DNA of 64,000 bases from CAVWCW01 sp963753615 (GCA_963753615.1 CAVWCW010000027.1:124001-188000), one strand, 5' to 3'; numbered from the stretch's first letter, positions 45,296 to 55,762 are shown. Notes: generated by a model from the sequence alone, not told the origin. Translations and numbers: made by a program.

Positions 45296-46606
45296 TTGAT
45301 AAATAAAATCCTCACAAGGCTCAAAGGCGCAGACCGTCACTCGAAAGAGGTCCTGCGTGGCAGCAGCATCGCCATTATCGTGAAAGTCCTCGCGGGCGGT
45401 TCCATGTTTGGTATGAACCTGGTTATCGCCCGGCAACTTGGCGCGGCTGAATCCGGTTTGTTCTTCCTGGCGTATTCGATCATTTTCATTGCCGCCGCGA
45501 TCAGCCGCCTGGGGCTCGACGAAACATTCGTCCGCTTCATGGCCTCACATCAAGCAACCGAAGACTCGGCACAGATCAACGCCCTTTTCCGGTCCGGCAT
45601 CCGCTGGTCCCTCATCGCTTCCCTCATAGTAGCAACGCTATTTTGGTTATTTGCGGACACGCTCGCCAATCACGTCTTCAACCTGCCGACCTTTGCCGAT
45701 GTAATCCGAGTCATGTCGCTCGGCATCCCTTTTATGGCTTTGTTTATTCTCTATGCGAAGGCCCTGCAGGGGATTAAGCGGATCCCGCAGTCCACGATTG
45801 TGTTTAGCGTATCCGCTCCGCTGATATTGCTTGTCCTAGCTCTGCTTTTGGGCCCACAGAAAACTACTACGGTCGGCTGGTTATTTGTCCTTGCCAGCGG
45901 CCTGACTTGGATTCTCGGTGCTTTTTGGTGGAGCAAGCGTTCGAACAAAGAAACGACTGCCGCTCGCATCGACCGCTCCGAAATTCTGGCGAGTTGTATT
46001 CCACTGCTCGGTATCGCCATTCTGGTACAAGTGACTTTCTGGGCGTCTCAGATCATTCTTGGTGTATGGGCAAGCAGTACTGAAATAGCCATTTTTAACG
46101 CCGCCCAGCGTACTGCAATGCTGATCAGTCTGGTTCTCGCCGCGGTTAATAGCATCGCGGCCCCGAAATTCGCCGAACTTTATCGGTTAAAGCAATACGA
46201 CTCCCTCCGCCAAACTTCCTACCATGTCACGCGTCTAATGATTACTTTTGCGCTTTTTCCACTCGCGCTAATGCTGTTTTTCCCGCAACAGGTTCTTCAG
46301 CTTTTCGGCCCCGAGTTTAGCGCAGGCGCAACCGGTATGCGGATTCTCGCAGTCGCTCAATTTATTAACGTAGCAACCGGTTCCGTTAGCTTCCTTTTGT
46401 CCATGACAGGGCACGAGAAACTCCTCAGACGCAACGTTCTGATATCTGCAATCTTAACGATCGCACTCGGGCTTGGGTTAATCCCCGGGTATGGAATGAC
46501 AGGAGCGGCCATTGCAACCGCAACGGGGATCGCGACCAACAATCTGCTCGGCATGTGGCAAGTCCGGCGCATACACGGATTCAACACACTTGCGATTTGG
46601 CGCTGA
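45296..46606 (+). CDS. polysaccharide flippase (Wzx/MATE-like)
   Basis: 436 residues with about 12 predicted helices; the first block (SSIAIIVKVLAGGSMFGMNL VIARQ region) and repeats of helix-loop units are typical of the oligosaccharide flippase family. It moves lipid-linked repeat units across the inner membrane. No ATG fits: the start is TTG 45296, just after an in-frame TAA, with a weak ribosome site. First gene of the polysaccharide locus. Confidence 0.8.
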   Translation: MINKILTRLKGADRHSKEVLRGSSIAIIVKVLAGGSMFGMNLVIARQLGAAESGLFFLAYSIIFIAAAISRLGLDETFVRFMASHQATEDSAQINALFRSGIRWSLIASLIVATLFWLFADTLANHVFNLPTFADVIRVMSLGIPFMALFILYAKALQGIKRIPQSTIVFSVSAPLILLVLALLLGPQKTTTVGWLFVLASGLTWILGAFWWSKRSNKETTAARIDRSEILASCIPLLGIAILVQVTFWASQIILGVWASSTEIAIFNAAQRTAMLISLVLAAVNSIAAPKFAELYRLKQYDSLRQTSYHVTRLMITFALFPLALMLFFPQQVLQLFGPEFSAGATGMRILAVAQFINVATGSVSFLLSMTGHEKLLRRNVLISAILTIALGLGLIPGYGMTGAAIATATGIATNNLLGMWQVRRIHGFNTLAIWR

Positions 46607-47023
46607 CGGCTTTGGTATTTTCGCCCCCTGACCGCGTCGTCCTCTCCCCCTTTATCTTACTGATGCCGGGTTTACAACTTCGCGTTATCAGACTCGAGGT
46701 CAAACTATCCGCGGTTTTCTGACCCTTTCTCCTCCGGATCAGGCCAACCAAAAGTTCTGCGGCCAGCGCCAGTCCCTTTTCAGCGCGAAGACACCTATCC
46801 CCGGCCAGCGGGGCAAAGGGCTTGTTTGTTGGAGTGCGACCGGCTATGCTGTGCCCGACGAGGTTGGGCGCGTTGTTGATAATTCGCGCCAAATTCGACC
46901 GCGTAGTACGGTGCGATTATCAACATCGAACCAATCCGCAATGTGAGACAGAATCCGTCTACTACCGCAGTTAATTCTCCAACCGAATCGCTAAAGGCGC
47001 CGCTACAGTCCGCGAGGAAAATC
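46607..47023. other. intergenic region
   Basis: No gene is supported. A minus-strand open frame (46581-46892) has no motif or ribosome site. The last 80 bp could extend the FkbM frame (GTG 46943), but ATG 47024 with GAGGA upstream is better. Confidence 0.4.
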
Positions 47024-47794
47024 ATGTTAGGAAATCGAAGTTTGACTCAAATCCTGAATGGGATCACGGGAAGGCAACACTATATCGCCTTTGCCAACAT
47101 GTTCCGCAATTATCCGAATTTCCTCGAAAATACATATCGATACCTAACAGCGAGGGGAGAATACCCCTATAGCATCAAGGTCAGGACCCCCGTCGGGTTG
47201 ATAGAAATAATATTGTATACCCATCACGACATATTGACAGTGAACGAGATTTTTTGCCGGATGGACTATCCGGCTGGCGACCAAACCAAGGTAGTCGTCG
47301 ATTTGGGGTCTAATATAGGCGTTAGTGCATTGTATTTTCTAACTCGGAACAACGAATCAAAATGTTATCTTTTTGAACCAGACGCGAGGAACATTGAGAA
47401 GCTAACCAGGAGCCTTTCCAGCTTCTCGGATCGGTACGTATTACAAGAAAAAGCAGTGTCTTATGAAAGTGGCCAGCTAGAGTTTGGTATTGAACCAACA
47501 GGACGATATGGCGGCATTGGCGTTGCCACGGAAAAAACGATTACTGTTGACTGTCTGGAAATCAACGAGGTACTGAAGAGTATCCTTCTTCATGAAGAGC
47601 ATATCGACATTTTAAAGATTGACACGGAAGGCGTAGAAATACAAACCGTCGAAGCCATCGAGAAAGAGATACTCAAGCGTATCAAGAGAATCTATCTGGA
47701 GGCGAAACCAAAGCGGAATCTACACCCAGACATGTTTACGCAAAGACAATACGGATCGGTTTGCCAACTCGCCAATATCGAAACCGAGGCGTAA
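47024..47794 (+). CDS. FkbM-family methyltransferase
   Basis: 256 residues. The SAM motif is VVDLGSNIGVSALYFL, followed by CYLFEPDARNIEKL, and near the end HIDILKIDTEGVEIQTVEAI, the FkbM hallmark. Such enzymes O-methylate sugars of surface polysaccharides. The start ATG 47024 has GAGGA six bases upstream. The gene is more AT-rich than the housekeeping region, as usual for glycan loci. Confidence 0.82.
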   Translation: MLGNRSLTQILNGITGRQHYIAFANMFRNYPNFLENTYRYLTARGEYPYSIKVRTPVGLIEIILYTHHDILTVNEIFCRMDYPAGDQTKVVVDLGSNIGVSALYFLTRNNESKCYLFEPDARNIEKLTRSLSSFSDRYVLQEKAVSYESGQLEFGIEPTGRYGGIGVATEKTITVDCLEINEVLKSILLHEEHIDILKIDTEGVEIQTVEAIEKEILKRIKRIYLEAKPKRNLHPDMFTQRQYGSVCQLANIETEA

Positions 47795-48397
47795 GAAGAA
47801 CGACCAACTCGCGCGCGCCAACCTCTGTCAGCCGGCACACCTAGACCATGCGTCCCAAAACGGCTTGCTTGAGTGCAAACCCAGGCAAGAGGTCATTTGG
47901 TACAATCCCCCCGTGAACGCCAAATATACACCGGGACAGCACCGCGTCGGGTGCATGGGTCGATTGCACACAGGCCGAAACTCGATTGTCGGCGAGAGCA
48001 CGCCCAGCGCACATCGGGGCATCCATACTGATCATCGATGGCTAGATGACGGATTTTCTGAAGAACATCCGCCAGCGCATCAACGGACATATCGGCAACC
48101 CAAACCGCCTTCTCCTTTGCCATATTGCCACGACATCAATCCCGACGATACGCCATGGTCCATTCTCGAACGCGAACTCGTACAGCGTCACCACCGACGT
48201 CAGGGACAACGCGATGAACGAATCAGGCTACAGCATATACGAATCTGCCGACCCCATAAGGCTCCCGTTTTGTAGCAAACGGTAAGGCGTTATCGCCTCC
48301 GATCTTCATGGGTAGCATTGACAAGACAACTTAGCGCCAGATTGACGCCCACGCTAGCAGTGCGACGACGCCCCTTTTCAATTCGACATATTGATAA
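47795..48397. other. no gene supported; coding-like on both strands
   Basis: Both strands carry open frames without recognisable domains between 47865 and 48285. A minus-strand stretch near 48060-48220 reads like a membrane segment (SVVTLYEFAFENGPWRIVGI) but has no start or stop that fits. It may be the remains of a decayed gene. Confidence 0.3.
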
Positions 48398-49693
48398 ATG
48401 GCCGACGAAAAAGGCAACAAGCACGCCAACACTTCTTTCATTCACGAAAAAGGGAATCTTTTGCGAAATGTAATCGTCGTCAACGACCATGCCTACGTTA
48501 ATGGAGGGCAAGCCAAAGTCGCCATCGAATCCGCCAAAGAACTCGCGGCCAGGGGTGTTAACGTCACTTTTTTTTCGGCCTGCGGACCAGCAGATACGAC
48601 CCTAGAGTCGGCGGGCATTAATGTCGTTTGCCTCAACCAAGCGGACATACTTGCTGAGCCTAACCGAATAGCAGCAGCATCCCGTGGCCTGTGGAACCGC
48701 GGTGCAGCAAGGGCTCTGCGCGAACTTATTGGTAATTTCGATCCGGCCTCGTCGATTGTCCATTGCCACGGTTTCGCCAAGGCGCTTTCACCTGCGATCG
48801 GCCCGGTAATCACCGCGGGCCCCCTCGCTCATGTCTTTACAATGCACGAGTATTTTCTAGCATGCCCGAACGGCGGCTTCTACGATTATAAGAAGCGAAA
48901 GATATGTATTCGTAAGGCGCTTCGACCTTCTTGTCTCGCAACGAATTGTGACGTGCGTCATCCTTCGCATAAGGCTTGGCGCGTCGCGCGCCAGGCAGTA
49001 TTGTGGAGCATAGGTGCCATGCCCCGGAACTTGCAGCATATAATCTACCTATCGAAAAAACAGAAGATGATTATGGCGCCATACTTGGATTCGGCAACCC
49101 AACTCCATTATGTCCCCAATCCCATTTCAGTGGAATATGGCGCCCGCGTGGACGCTGAAAGTAATGATTTTTTCTTATACATCGGTCGCCTAGACCCAGA
49201 GAAGGGAGCATTGGTATTTGCGCAAGCGGCGCAGCGTTGCGGTGTAAAAGCTGTGTTCGTTGGGGAGGGGCCAGAACGTGACGCTATTCAAGCTGCAAAC
49301 CCAAACGCCTTGATAACAGGATGGGTGAAGCCACATGAAGTTTCCGAATGGTTGGCGAAGGCCCGCTGCTTAGTATTTCCGAGCTTGTGGTACGAAACTT
49401 TTGGTCTTGTCGCTTATGAAGCGCTCGCGCGAGGCGTGCCGGTTATTTGTGGTGCCTGGAACGCGGCGGCGGAAGCGGTCGAAGACGGCGTTACTGGCGT
49501 GATCGTCCATGACGGCGGCGTTGCCTCTTGGAGCGAAGCCATTAATAGCGCGTCACAACAAGTGGATAGTTTATCGAAGGCCGCCTTCGAAACCTACTGG
49601 AAGAATCACGCGCAATCGCCTACTCATAGCGAAGTCTTGGACCGTGTTTATACCGAGATCCTGAACGACCGGGCTCCACTAGGGAAACGCTGA
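48398..49693 (+). CDS. GT4-family glycosyltransferase
   Basis: 431 residues, GT-B fold. The N-domain has NDHAYVNGGQAKVAIESAKE and IVHCHGFAKAL; the C-domain has FFLYIGRLDPEKGALVFAQA and SLWYETFGLVAYEALARGVP with the E-x7-E nucleotide-sugar motif. It adds a sugar to the growing repeat unit, probably in the cytosol. The last codons and the TGA stop (LGKR then stop) lie inside an inverted-repeat element, so the original C-terminus may have been replaced. Confidence 0.85.
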   Translation: MADEKGNKHANTSFIHEKGNLLRNVIVVNDHAYVNGGQAKVAIESAKELAARGVNVTFFSACGPADTTLESAGINVVCLNQADILAEPNRIAAASRGLWNRGAARALRELIGNFDPASSIVHCHGFAKALSPAIGPVITAGPLAHVFTMHEYFLACPNGGFYDYKKRKICIRKALRPSCLATNCDVRHPSHKAWRVARQAVLWSIGAMPRNLQHIIYLSKKQKMIMAPYLDSATQLHYVPNPISVEYGARVDAESNDFFLYIGRLDPEKGALVFAQAAQRCGVKAVFVGEGPERDAIQAANPNALITGWVKPHEVSEWLAKARCLVFPSLWYETFGLVAYEALARGVPVICGAWNAAAEAVEDGVTGVIVHDGGVASWSEAINSASQQVDSLSKAAFETYWKNHAQSPTHSEVLDRVYTEILNDRAPLGKR

Positions 49694-49834
49694 TCAAACC
49701 GCGTTTCTCGCGCGGCGCAGGATGCCCCGCTATTTTTTGGCGTCCTACCGCCTGAAAATAAAGGCGTTCGGAAACCGCATTTTCGAAAGCCTTGCTGCAA
49801 AATGCCAGAGAGCGCGTTTTCAGCGTCTCCCTAG
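49679..49834. repeat. MITE-like inverted-repeat element, copy A
   Basis: 156 bp bounded by CTAGGGAAACGCTGA and its near-inverse TCAGCGTCTCCCTAG (one mismatch). Inside, GGCGTTCGG...TCGAAAGCC can form a second hairpin. No transposase is encoded. Copies B (52925-53082) and C (54441-54528) share the ends and much of the right half. Confidence 0.85.
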
Positions 49835-51212
49835 GAAAAATAGACCGCCCAGGCAACGGAAATATCAAGTGATTATTCCACTATTGTTCCTTTCGTTAGC
49901 GTTAGCAATAGCTTTTTAAGTTAGTTTCACAAGGTGCTGGCTGCCTGAGCCAGCTGAGCAACTCCACAGGTACGGTTCGGCTTGCACGCGCAAATTTTCA
50001 TCTCATTTTGTTCTGTTGCGGTGTTTGCGCATGTGTAACGACAAGGGCGCGCTAGATTTATACATGCCCACCCGGATCACGGCGCCGCCGAGATAATCAT
50101 CCACCTGCTGCTGGACAACCGCAAAGTACCAGGTCGCCCGGGTGCCGCAAGCGACTGGCGACCCGCAATCCGGGGTGGTCTCGGCATGGTCGGCGCACAC
50201 ACCGCCCCGCAGTCAGGGGGGCGCGGGGAATGGTTCGACTCCGTGGAGTTTCTGCAGACGTCGCCCTGCTTCCAGGTCAAACCATTCACCACTCACAATA
50301 ATCCGGGCCTTTCATTCGCGAACGCCGGGTGAGAACAACCCCGCTGCTTTCAGCCGCGCACCAGCACCGCGACATTGATATACTGGCCGCATGAATGATC
50401 TTCACAATCGAGAATCGGTTCTGGGGACGTTCGAAGCGGTCGACGCTCCGGCGTTAATTCGGGCACGTATTCGGGCAGTCCCAGTCCGAGAACGAGTGAC
50501 CCAGACCCAGGGCTTCTCCTGCGACGCTCGATCTGGGAAGGGCAGAACGCCATCGATTAGAATGGCGAGGAGCATGCAACTCGATATCGTTGCCCGAGAA
50601 ACCGCCGACACGGTAGGCCTGGAGGCGGCGGGGGGTTTTCCGCCTTGTGACCAAACGCGCCCCTATGCGGTTTGAATTTGAGCCTTCCCTGTGGGCGCGT
50701 AGCCCGTATCGCGGGCCGACACTAGAATGGCCCGATATCAAGCTCGTTTCGGGGCCATCTCAACCATCTAGGCCACGCCAACACTCGTGCCGAAATCGCA
50801 TAATGCCCCTGATCTTCTTCGTGCCAAGCCATGCGCGAGATTCCCAAACGAATTCAAGAGCAGACCCGGCGGGACAACATCTTGGTTGATAGCACTAAGA
50901 ACCCTTTCGTTGGCTGTCGGCGTCGTGACTTGCAGCTCGCCCTGACCTTCACGACCTCGAACCGGCTTCCGATGCCCAATCACCACGTAGGCGCTCGCTG
51001 CCGGCGAACCCGTGCTCATCGGCCCCGCTTAAAGGATGCCGGTCAGGCAAAAATCACCGGAATGACGATCGTTTGAATCGAGGAAACACGGAAAAGCCCC
51101 GCCATTTTCCTGTCAATCGCGGACTCGGTAATCCATGTTACAGTTGCGTGTTACGGCGCCCGCTTAGCCCATCGCCCCCATATAGGGCTTAGCCTCTTGT
51201 TTAGTTGCTAAT
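49835..51212. other. long intergenic region, no gene supported
   Basis: Short open frames exist on both strands (for example 50391-50675 plus, 50003-50292 minus), but none has a motif or a convincing start. A T-arm-like stretch near 50230 does not fold into a tRNA. The region looks like decayed DNA between the repeat element and the O-antigen ligase gene. Confidence 0.4.
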
Positions 51213-52742
51213 ATGACGAATCTAGCCTCAAAACCGGATATTGACACCGCGCGTCGGTATGGATTTTTCCTGCTGATTGCGGTTGTCACAATTGCCCCTC
51301 TCGCTACGACGGGACTGTCTTCCCTCATTACTACGACATTGCAGGCCACGTCTCTAGTTTTATTGATATCGCTGCTGTGGACCCGATCTAGGCTAGCGCT
51401 TCCTCGTCATATTGTTGTCGCCGTTATAGCGATTCTGTTATTACCGGCCATATACTTAATACCGCTGCCAGAATATTTTTCTTCGTTACTGCCCGGGAGG
51501 TCCTTGCTTGAGACACCCCTTCCTCAATGGGATCTAAACACTGCTTCTGTTTTTTTGTCTGTAGTCCCCACCGAAACAACCGCTGCCTGGCTGACCCTCA
51601 TACCCGCTGCTGCGGTTTTCCTAAGCGTATCAACCTTGACCGACCAGCAACTTTCTCGCTGTTTGCAGTTAATAATTATCTTTGCAGTTCTGCAGAGCCT
51701 TCTTTCTCTAACTCAGTATGGTTCAGGAAAAGAAAGCGCACTGTATCTCGGAATGGAGCACGCTCACTTCGGTAGCGGCGTAGGCACTTACACCAACCGA
51801 AACCACCTGGCGGGTTTCCTCAATATGGTAATACCCTTAACACTCGCTCTCCTCGCCAAATTCCTAGTAGATTTTAACCGCACCCTACATGGGCGCGACT
51901 CGATGATCGCTCGCTTTACTTTTTTTGGGAGTTCCAAAGGGATTACGGGAGTTGCATTGGCGGGAGCGTTCGTTTTGTTCCTGGTTGCGGTTATTTTCAG
52001 TCGCTCGCGCGCCGGGATCGCTATATGCGTTTTGTCCATCTTGCTTTCGATGTTTGTTTTCGCCGCCGGCTCTGTGGACCGGAAAAGAATAAGGGCATTT
52101 GTATTTCTATTTCTTGCTGCTTTGTCCCTAGCATTAATTATCGGTGTTGAGCCGGTATTGGATCGGTTTTCAGCGAGCGACCCGTTGACCGATGGGCGCT
52201 GGACCATCTTTTCCGGGAGCATTGACGCTATCCAGCGATTCTTCCCTGTCGGAGCCGGGCCCGGCACGTTCGATGAAATATACCCCCCTCACCAAGAAGT
52301 AGTTCACGGGCGTTGGATAATCAATCATGCACACAACGATTACCTTGAATGGATCGTTGAAACTGGAGTGTTTGGGCTTGCTCTAATACTTTTTGGCTTG
52401 GGAGCATACCTAGCTCAATGGAAACGAGTTTGGCCTCGTGGCCTTCGTTGGTCGAAAGCCAACTACATTCAAATAGCGGCTGGAATTTCCGTCCTTTCTA
52501 TTCTAGTTCACAGCGGCGTAGATTATAATTTGCGAACGCCAGCCAATGCCGTATTCTTTGCATTTTTTGCTGGCATCTTCTATCGAAGGGCCAAATCATC
52601 CAAGTCACTCCCCGACGACAAACCACGGACTCGTAGGCGTCGCGAAACCTCAGATTTCCAGTCGCAAGCAGATGCGAAAAAACGCGACAATACCGCCGAA
52701 TCGCAGATAACAAATCCTTTTCTTGGAAATGGAAAACCGTAA
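51213..52742 (+). CDS. O-antigen ligase-like (Wzy_C) membrane protein
   Basis: 509 residues with about 12 helices and a long periplasmic loop. The motifs FSRSRAGI (conserved Arg pair), PVGAGPGTFDEIYPP and NHAHNDYLEWIVETG are those of the Wzy_C/WaaL family. It polymerises or ligates lipid-linked glycan in the periplasm. The last 45 residues are a charged tail. Start ATG has only a weak ribosome site. The locus has a second protein of this type (56770-58056). Confidence 0.85.
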   Translation: MTNLASKPDIDTARRYGFFLLIAVVTIAPLATTGLSSLITTTLQATSLVLLISLLWTRSRLALPRHIVVAVIAILLLPAIYLIPLPEYFSSLLPGRSLLETPLPQWDLNTASVFLSVVPTETTAAWLTLIPAAAVFLSVSTLTDQQLSRCLQLIIIFAVLQSLLSLTQYGSGKESALYLGMEHAHFGSGVGTYTNRNHLAGFLNMVIPLTLALLAKFLVDFNRTLHGRDSMIARFTFFGSSKGITGVALAGAFVLFLVAVIFSRSRAGIAICVLSILLSMFVFAAGSVDRKRIRAFVFLFLAALSLALIIGVEPVLDRFSASDPLTDGRWTIFSGSIDAIQRFFPVGAGPGTFDEIYPPHQEVVHGRWIINHAHNDYLEWIVETGVFGLALILFGLGAYLAQWKRVWPRGLRWSKANYIQIAAGISVLSILVHSGVDYNLRTPANAVFFAFFAGIFYRRAKSSKSLPDDKPRTRRRRETSDFQSQADAKKRDNTAESQITNPFLGNGKP

Positions 52743-52924
52743 AAACCTTACGCAATACCATTTCTCCGTGACACCCGTTGCCTGCCGAATCTTCGCCGAA
52801 CCCGTTCTGTGGCGACACCAAGCGCAAGCTGAGACAGGTTCTGGATTTAAGACAATTCTTCGAACCCGCGGACATCGGCCGGTCAAACCCGAGGAGACGC
52901 TTGAACTCACGACTCGGCAATCCG

Positions 52925-53082
52925 ATAGGGAAACGCTTTATTTATTGCGCTTCCCTAGCGCGGCAGAATGCCTAGGCATTCTCGATCGCCCTAAGCGGTT
53001 ACAAGTGAGGGCTTTCGGAAACCGCGTTTTCGAAAGCCGTGCTCAAAAAATGCCGAGGAGGGCTTTTTTAGCGTTTCCATAG
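52925..53082. repeat. MITE-like inverted-repeat element, copy B
   Basis: Begins ATAGGGAAACGCT and ends AGCGTTTCCATAG, giving inverted ends of about 12 bp. It holds the same internal hairpin as copy A (GGCTTTCGGAAACCGCG then TTTTCGAAAGCC) and is 158 bp long. Of the three copies it has the most diverged left half. Confidence 0.8.
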
Positions 53083-53268
53083 GGCCCCGCCGGCGAACAA
53101 CATAGAGGCCAGAGCATCAATCTCCAACTGGCCTGATGTAAGTAAGACTTCGCTCGATTCTCATCGGCCTCAGCTTTCACTTGCCAAACGGGCGGTGTCC
53201 ATGTAACCGTCGCCCTGAGCGTACCAACGCCACCCCCTCTCTTTGGTAAGGACGGCACCCGAATGCAC

Positions 53269-54298
53269 TCACCTCCAATCATCAGGATTTTCTTGCTTCC
53301 AATCGCGAAACGCCTCTTCAAGAGTATATTGATACCGATACCCATTATCGACCAAGTACTTCGGAGAGATGTTGTTTGATCTCACAAGTTTTCGCACCCG
53401 AACTGGACTAAATGGATTCTGTATCCGAAACGGCTTCGTCAAAAAGTCTATGACATATGCAGCGGAAATTATAATTATGAACGGAATTTCCGGGATCCAT
53501 CGTTTGGCTTGGATTGTCTGACAGACCGCCTCCGTATACTCTTGTACGGATGGACCAGGGTTCATAGAGAAGTTATAAAAGAAGAACGCCGCCCGATTGT
53601 TTATGCTGACGCTCTAGCGCCCAAAGCATTGAGGAAACCAACTCTTTTACATACCCCCCGGCTTTTCTAATACTCCTGTTCGCCATAAAAACGAAATATC
53701 TCTTGCTTACCGCGCGAACTAAACGCGTAACGTTCCCGCCTTCTCCCGCCCCAAACACGACACCAGGCCTCACAATGACGAGGCGATTCCTGCCCTGGTC
53801 CTTAAGTTGCCACTTCTCGTGAACTTTCTCTGCCACTAACTTAGACGCTCCGTACGCCGAGACTGGCACCGGGGTTGATTGCTCGGATTTTTCCAGCTCC
53901 GACGGCCCGTACGGGGCTATGCTGCTCGTGAATATGATCGTCGGACACCGAACTCGAGTGGCATAATCACAAACGTTCTCCGCGCCTTTGAGGTTTGTTT
54001 CGAAATACTCTCCTATCTCATGTCCTGGTTCTCTGTGGACCGCGGCGAGGTTCACAATCAAGTCAACCTTATCCGTTGGAAGCTCACTACTAATAAGCGG
54101 ATCCCGGACATCCGCCTTTACAAAGAAAACTTTTTCATCAGCAACCAGATCCTGGCAAAACCGAAATCTGACAGAATCAAATTCAGCGATATCGACAACA
54201 ATTACTTTGTTCGCTAACTTGTTGTTGATTAGATGCCGGGTGAGATGAGTACCAATGAATCCACTTCCCCCAAAAATAACCACCGTATTCAGTTCCAC
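53269..54298 (-). CDS. NAD-dependent epimerase/dehydratase (frame broken)
   Basis: The N-terminus VVIFGGSGFIGTHLTRHLI is an extended-SDR NAD-binding loop, with VDLIVNLAAVHRE, FTSSIAPYG and a catalytic YGASK. The first 241 residues end at a stop near 53573; the C-terminal 100 residues (MNPGPSVQEYTEAVCQTIQA, SPKYLVDNGYRYQYTLEEAF) are in another frame, joined by FFFYNFS if one base is changed near 53575-53585. The full length of about 343 residues is normal for nucleotide-sugar epimerases. The break lies in a T/C-rich slip-prone stretch and may be a sequencing error or a real loss. Confidence 0.85.
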
Positions 54299-54440
54299 TT
54301 CCCCCCCCAGTGTCGACGTTCGCTTCTAAAGAAGATATTCACTATGTTGAATTTTCCAAATTACCCCGAAAAACCTTCGATCTCGATGTAAAAGCCCTGA
54401 TCAAGGCCATTCGAACACCGAATTAAATCCCGCGCGGGAC

Positions 54441-54528
54441 CTAGGGAAGCTGTTTAAACCGTTTCCCGCGCAGGGCGAGATGCCGTGCTGAGAAATGCCA
54501 GGGAAGGCATTCTTCAGCGTCTCCCTAG
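54441..54528. repeat. MITE-like inverted-repeat element, copy C (short)
   Basis: 88 bp from CTAGGGAAGCTG to CAGCGTCTCCCTAG. It keeps the shared end block (ATGCCGTGCTGAGAAATGCC) but lacks the internal hairpin present in A and B, so it is an internally deleted copy. Confidence 0.8.
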
Positions 54529-54717
54529 CGGCCAGACCTCCACGAACGTCGCATCCAGTCGGCGCGGATTGCCATAGATGGAAAACCTCCGCGGTTCTTG
54601 CTGCTCCCATTCTGACTCGCGAACACGCCCTGTCAGCCACGATCGCTCCAAACTGACGAACAAACTCCTCCGGCCGGCCCTCGCGTCCCAGGAGTTCCCT
54701 TGCGACTCGAGGAGCAC
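54514..54717 (-). pseudogene. gene fragment ending inside repeat copy C
   Basis: A protein-like stretch (RRSLFVSLERSWLTGRVRES, RFSIYGNPRRLDATFVEVWP) runs into the right end of copy C, where the element supplies LGRR and a TGA stop. No start with a ribosome site is seen (GTG at 54717). I do not recognise the family. It is probably the end of a truncated gene, though a chance frame is possible. Confidence 0.3.
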
Positions 54718-55090
54718 CCGAGAGAACCTGCTTTAGTCCGGGGTCTGAGGGCCTGTTCCCGCCTTACTGACTGTAGCGATTCAGTTAACGCGACAGCTCT
54801 GTCGCGATAGGTCCAAAACCTTTCTCAGACGTTGCTACAGCGCTGCGTTCGCCCGACGGCGGGGCGGAAAGCGGCGATTATCGGCACATGGCCGCCTGGG
54901 CTCGGCGGTATCCTACCCCGCACGGGAAGCGCGATCAAAGCAGAGTTTACCTATGCGGCTCGAGCGCCCTCGCGGCTTTCCGTCCCGCATGAGCGGACCG
55001 GGTGATCGACAGTCAATGCAGATAATTGGGAGAGTAGCGGCATGAATACCGTTTGCGGCCGCCACTGACGTTCGGGCTACTCATCGATGG
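54718..55090. other. intergenic region, nothing recognised
   Basis: No motif, repeat or RNA gene found between the fragment beside repeat copy C and the methyltransferase gene. Confidence 0.4.
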
Positions 55091-55762
55091 TTATGCTAAC
55101 CAATTCAGTCGGTCGATTCGCATGTGACCACCGTTCCAGCTCTCGAATCTTGCAGTCGAATGGGGGGAATCCAGCCACAGGCCATATCCTAGACCGGCGC
55201 GCGAATTGGAGCCACTTGGAATGTCGACGTTCTTCTTTTTTGCGTTCTTCGCGACCGTGTTGGTGATGATGTTAAAACGGTATTTCCCGGAGATACTCTC
55301 GATAACAGCAGCAACATCCTTGTTTGATAAGTGTTGAAGCACCTCTCTTATCAGTACGAGATCTGCAGAAGGGACCGGTGCCTTCGTCGCATCGGCGTGA
55401 ATAAACTTTATCCCTTCGGAAGTATATAAGCGTGCATTTCGTTCTACAATTACTGACGCGGCATCGATTCCGGTGTAATCTACTTTCCATGGCACCTTGG
55501 AAAGGATTGCCTCAGCGACACGGAAGTCTCCACAACCAATATCTACAACACTTTCAATTTTATGGTCCGCGATGAAGTTCGCGACGAGTTCGACGTACTG
55601 AAGTGAATTCTGAAGATCGGATCCAAACCCCGAGCTGAACGCATCGGGTGATTCTTCCGATTGCCCCCATAACTGGCGCTCGTAAACATCATTAAATATG
55701 CCCGTATTGTCCCGCCCGAGGGAACGAGCTAGCTGAAACAATTTACGAATATGCTTTCTCAT
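55091..55762 (-). CDS. class I SAM-dependent methyltransferase
   Basis: 223 residues. The SAM motif is VVDIGCGDFRVAEAI, followed by DYTGIDAASVIVE and LVLIREVLQHLSNKDV. The C-terminus (GYGLWLDSPHSTARFESWNG) is unusual and may form the substrate site. The ATG at 55762 has GAGG six bases upstream; longer starts lack it. It probably modifies a sugar of the surface glycan, given the neighbours. Confidence 0.75.
   Translation of the reverse strand: MRKHIRKLFQLARSLGRDNTGIFNDVYERQLWGQSEESPDAFSSGFGSDLQNSLQYVELVANFIADHKIESVVDIGCGDFRVAEAILSKVPWKVDYTGIDAASVIVERNARLYTSEGIKFIHADATKAPVPSADLVLIREVLQHLSNKDVAAVIESISGKYRFNIITNTVAKNAKKKNVDIPSGSNSRAGLGYGLWLDSPHSTARFESWNGGHMRIDRLNWLA

Noticed and set aside
50200..50260. 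A tRNA-like T arm (GGTTCGACTCC)
   Set aside because: The stem does not pair and no acceptor, D or anticodon arm can be built around it.
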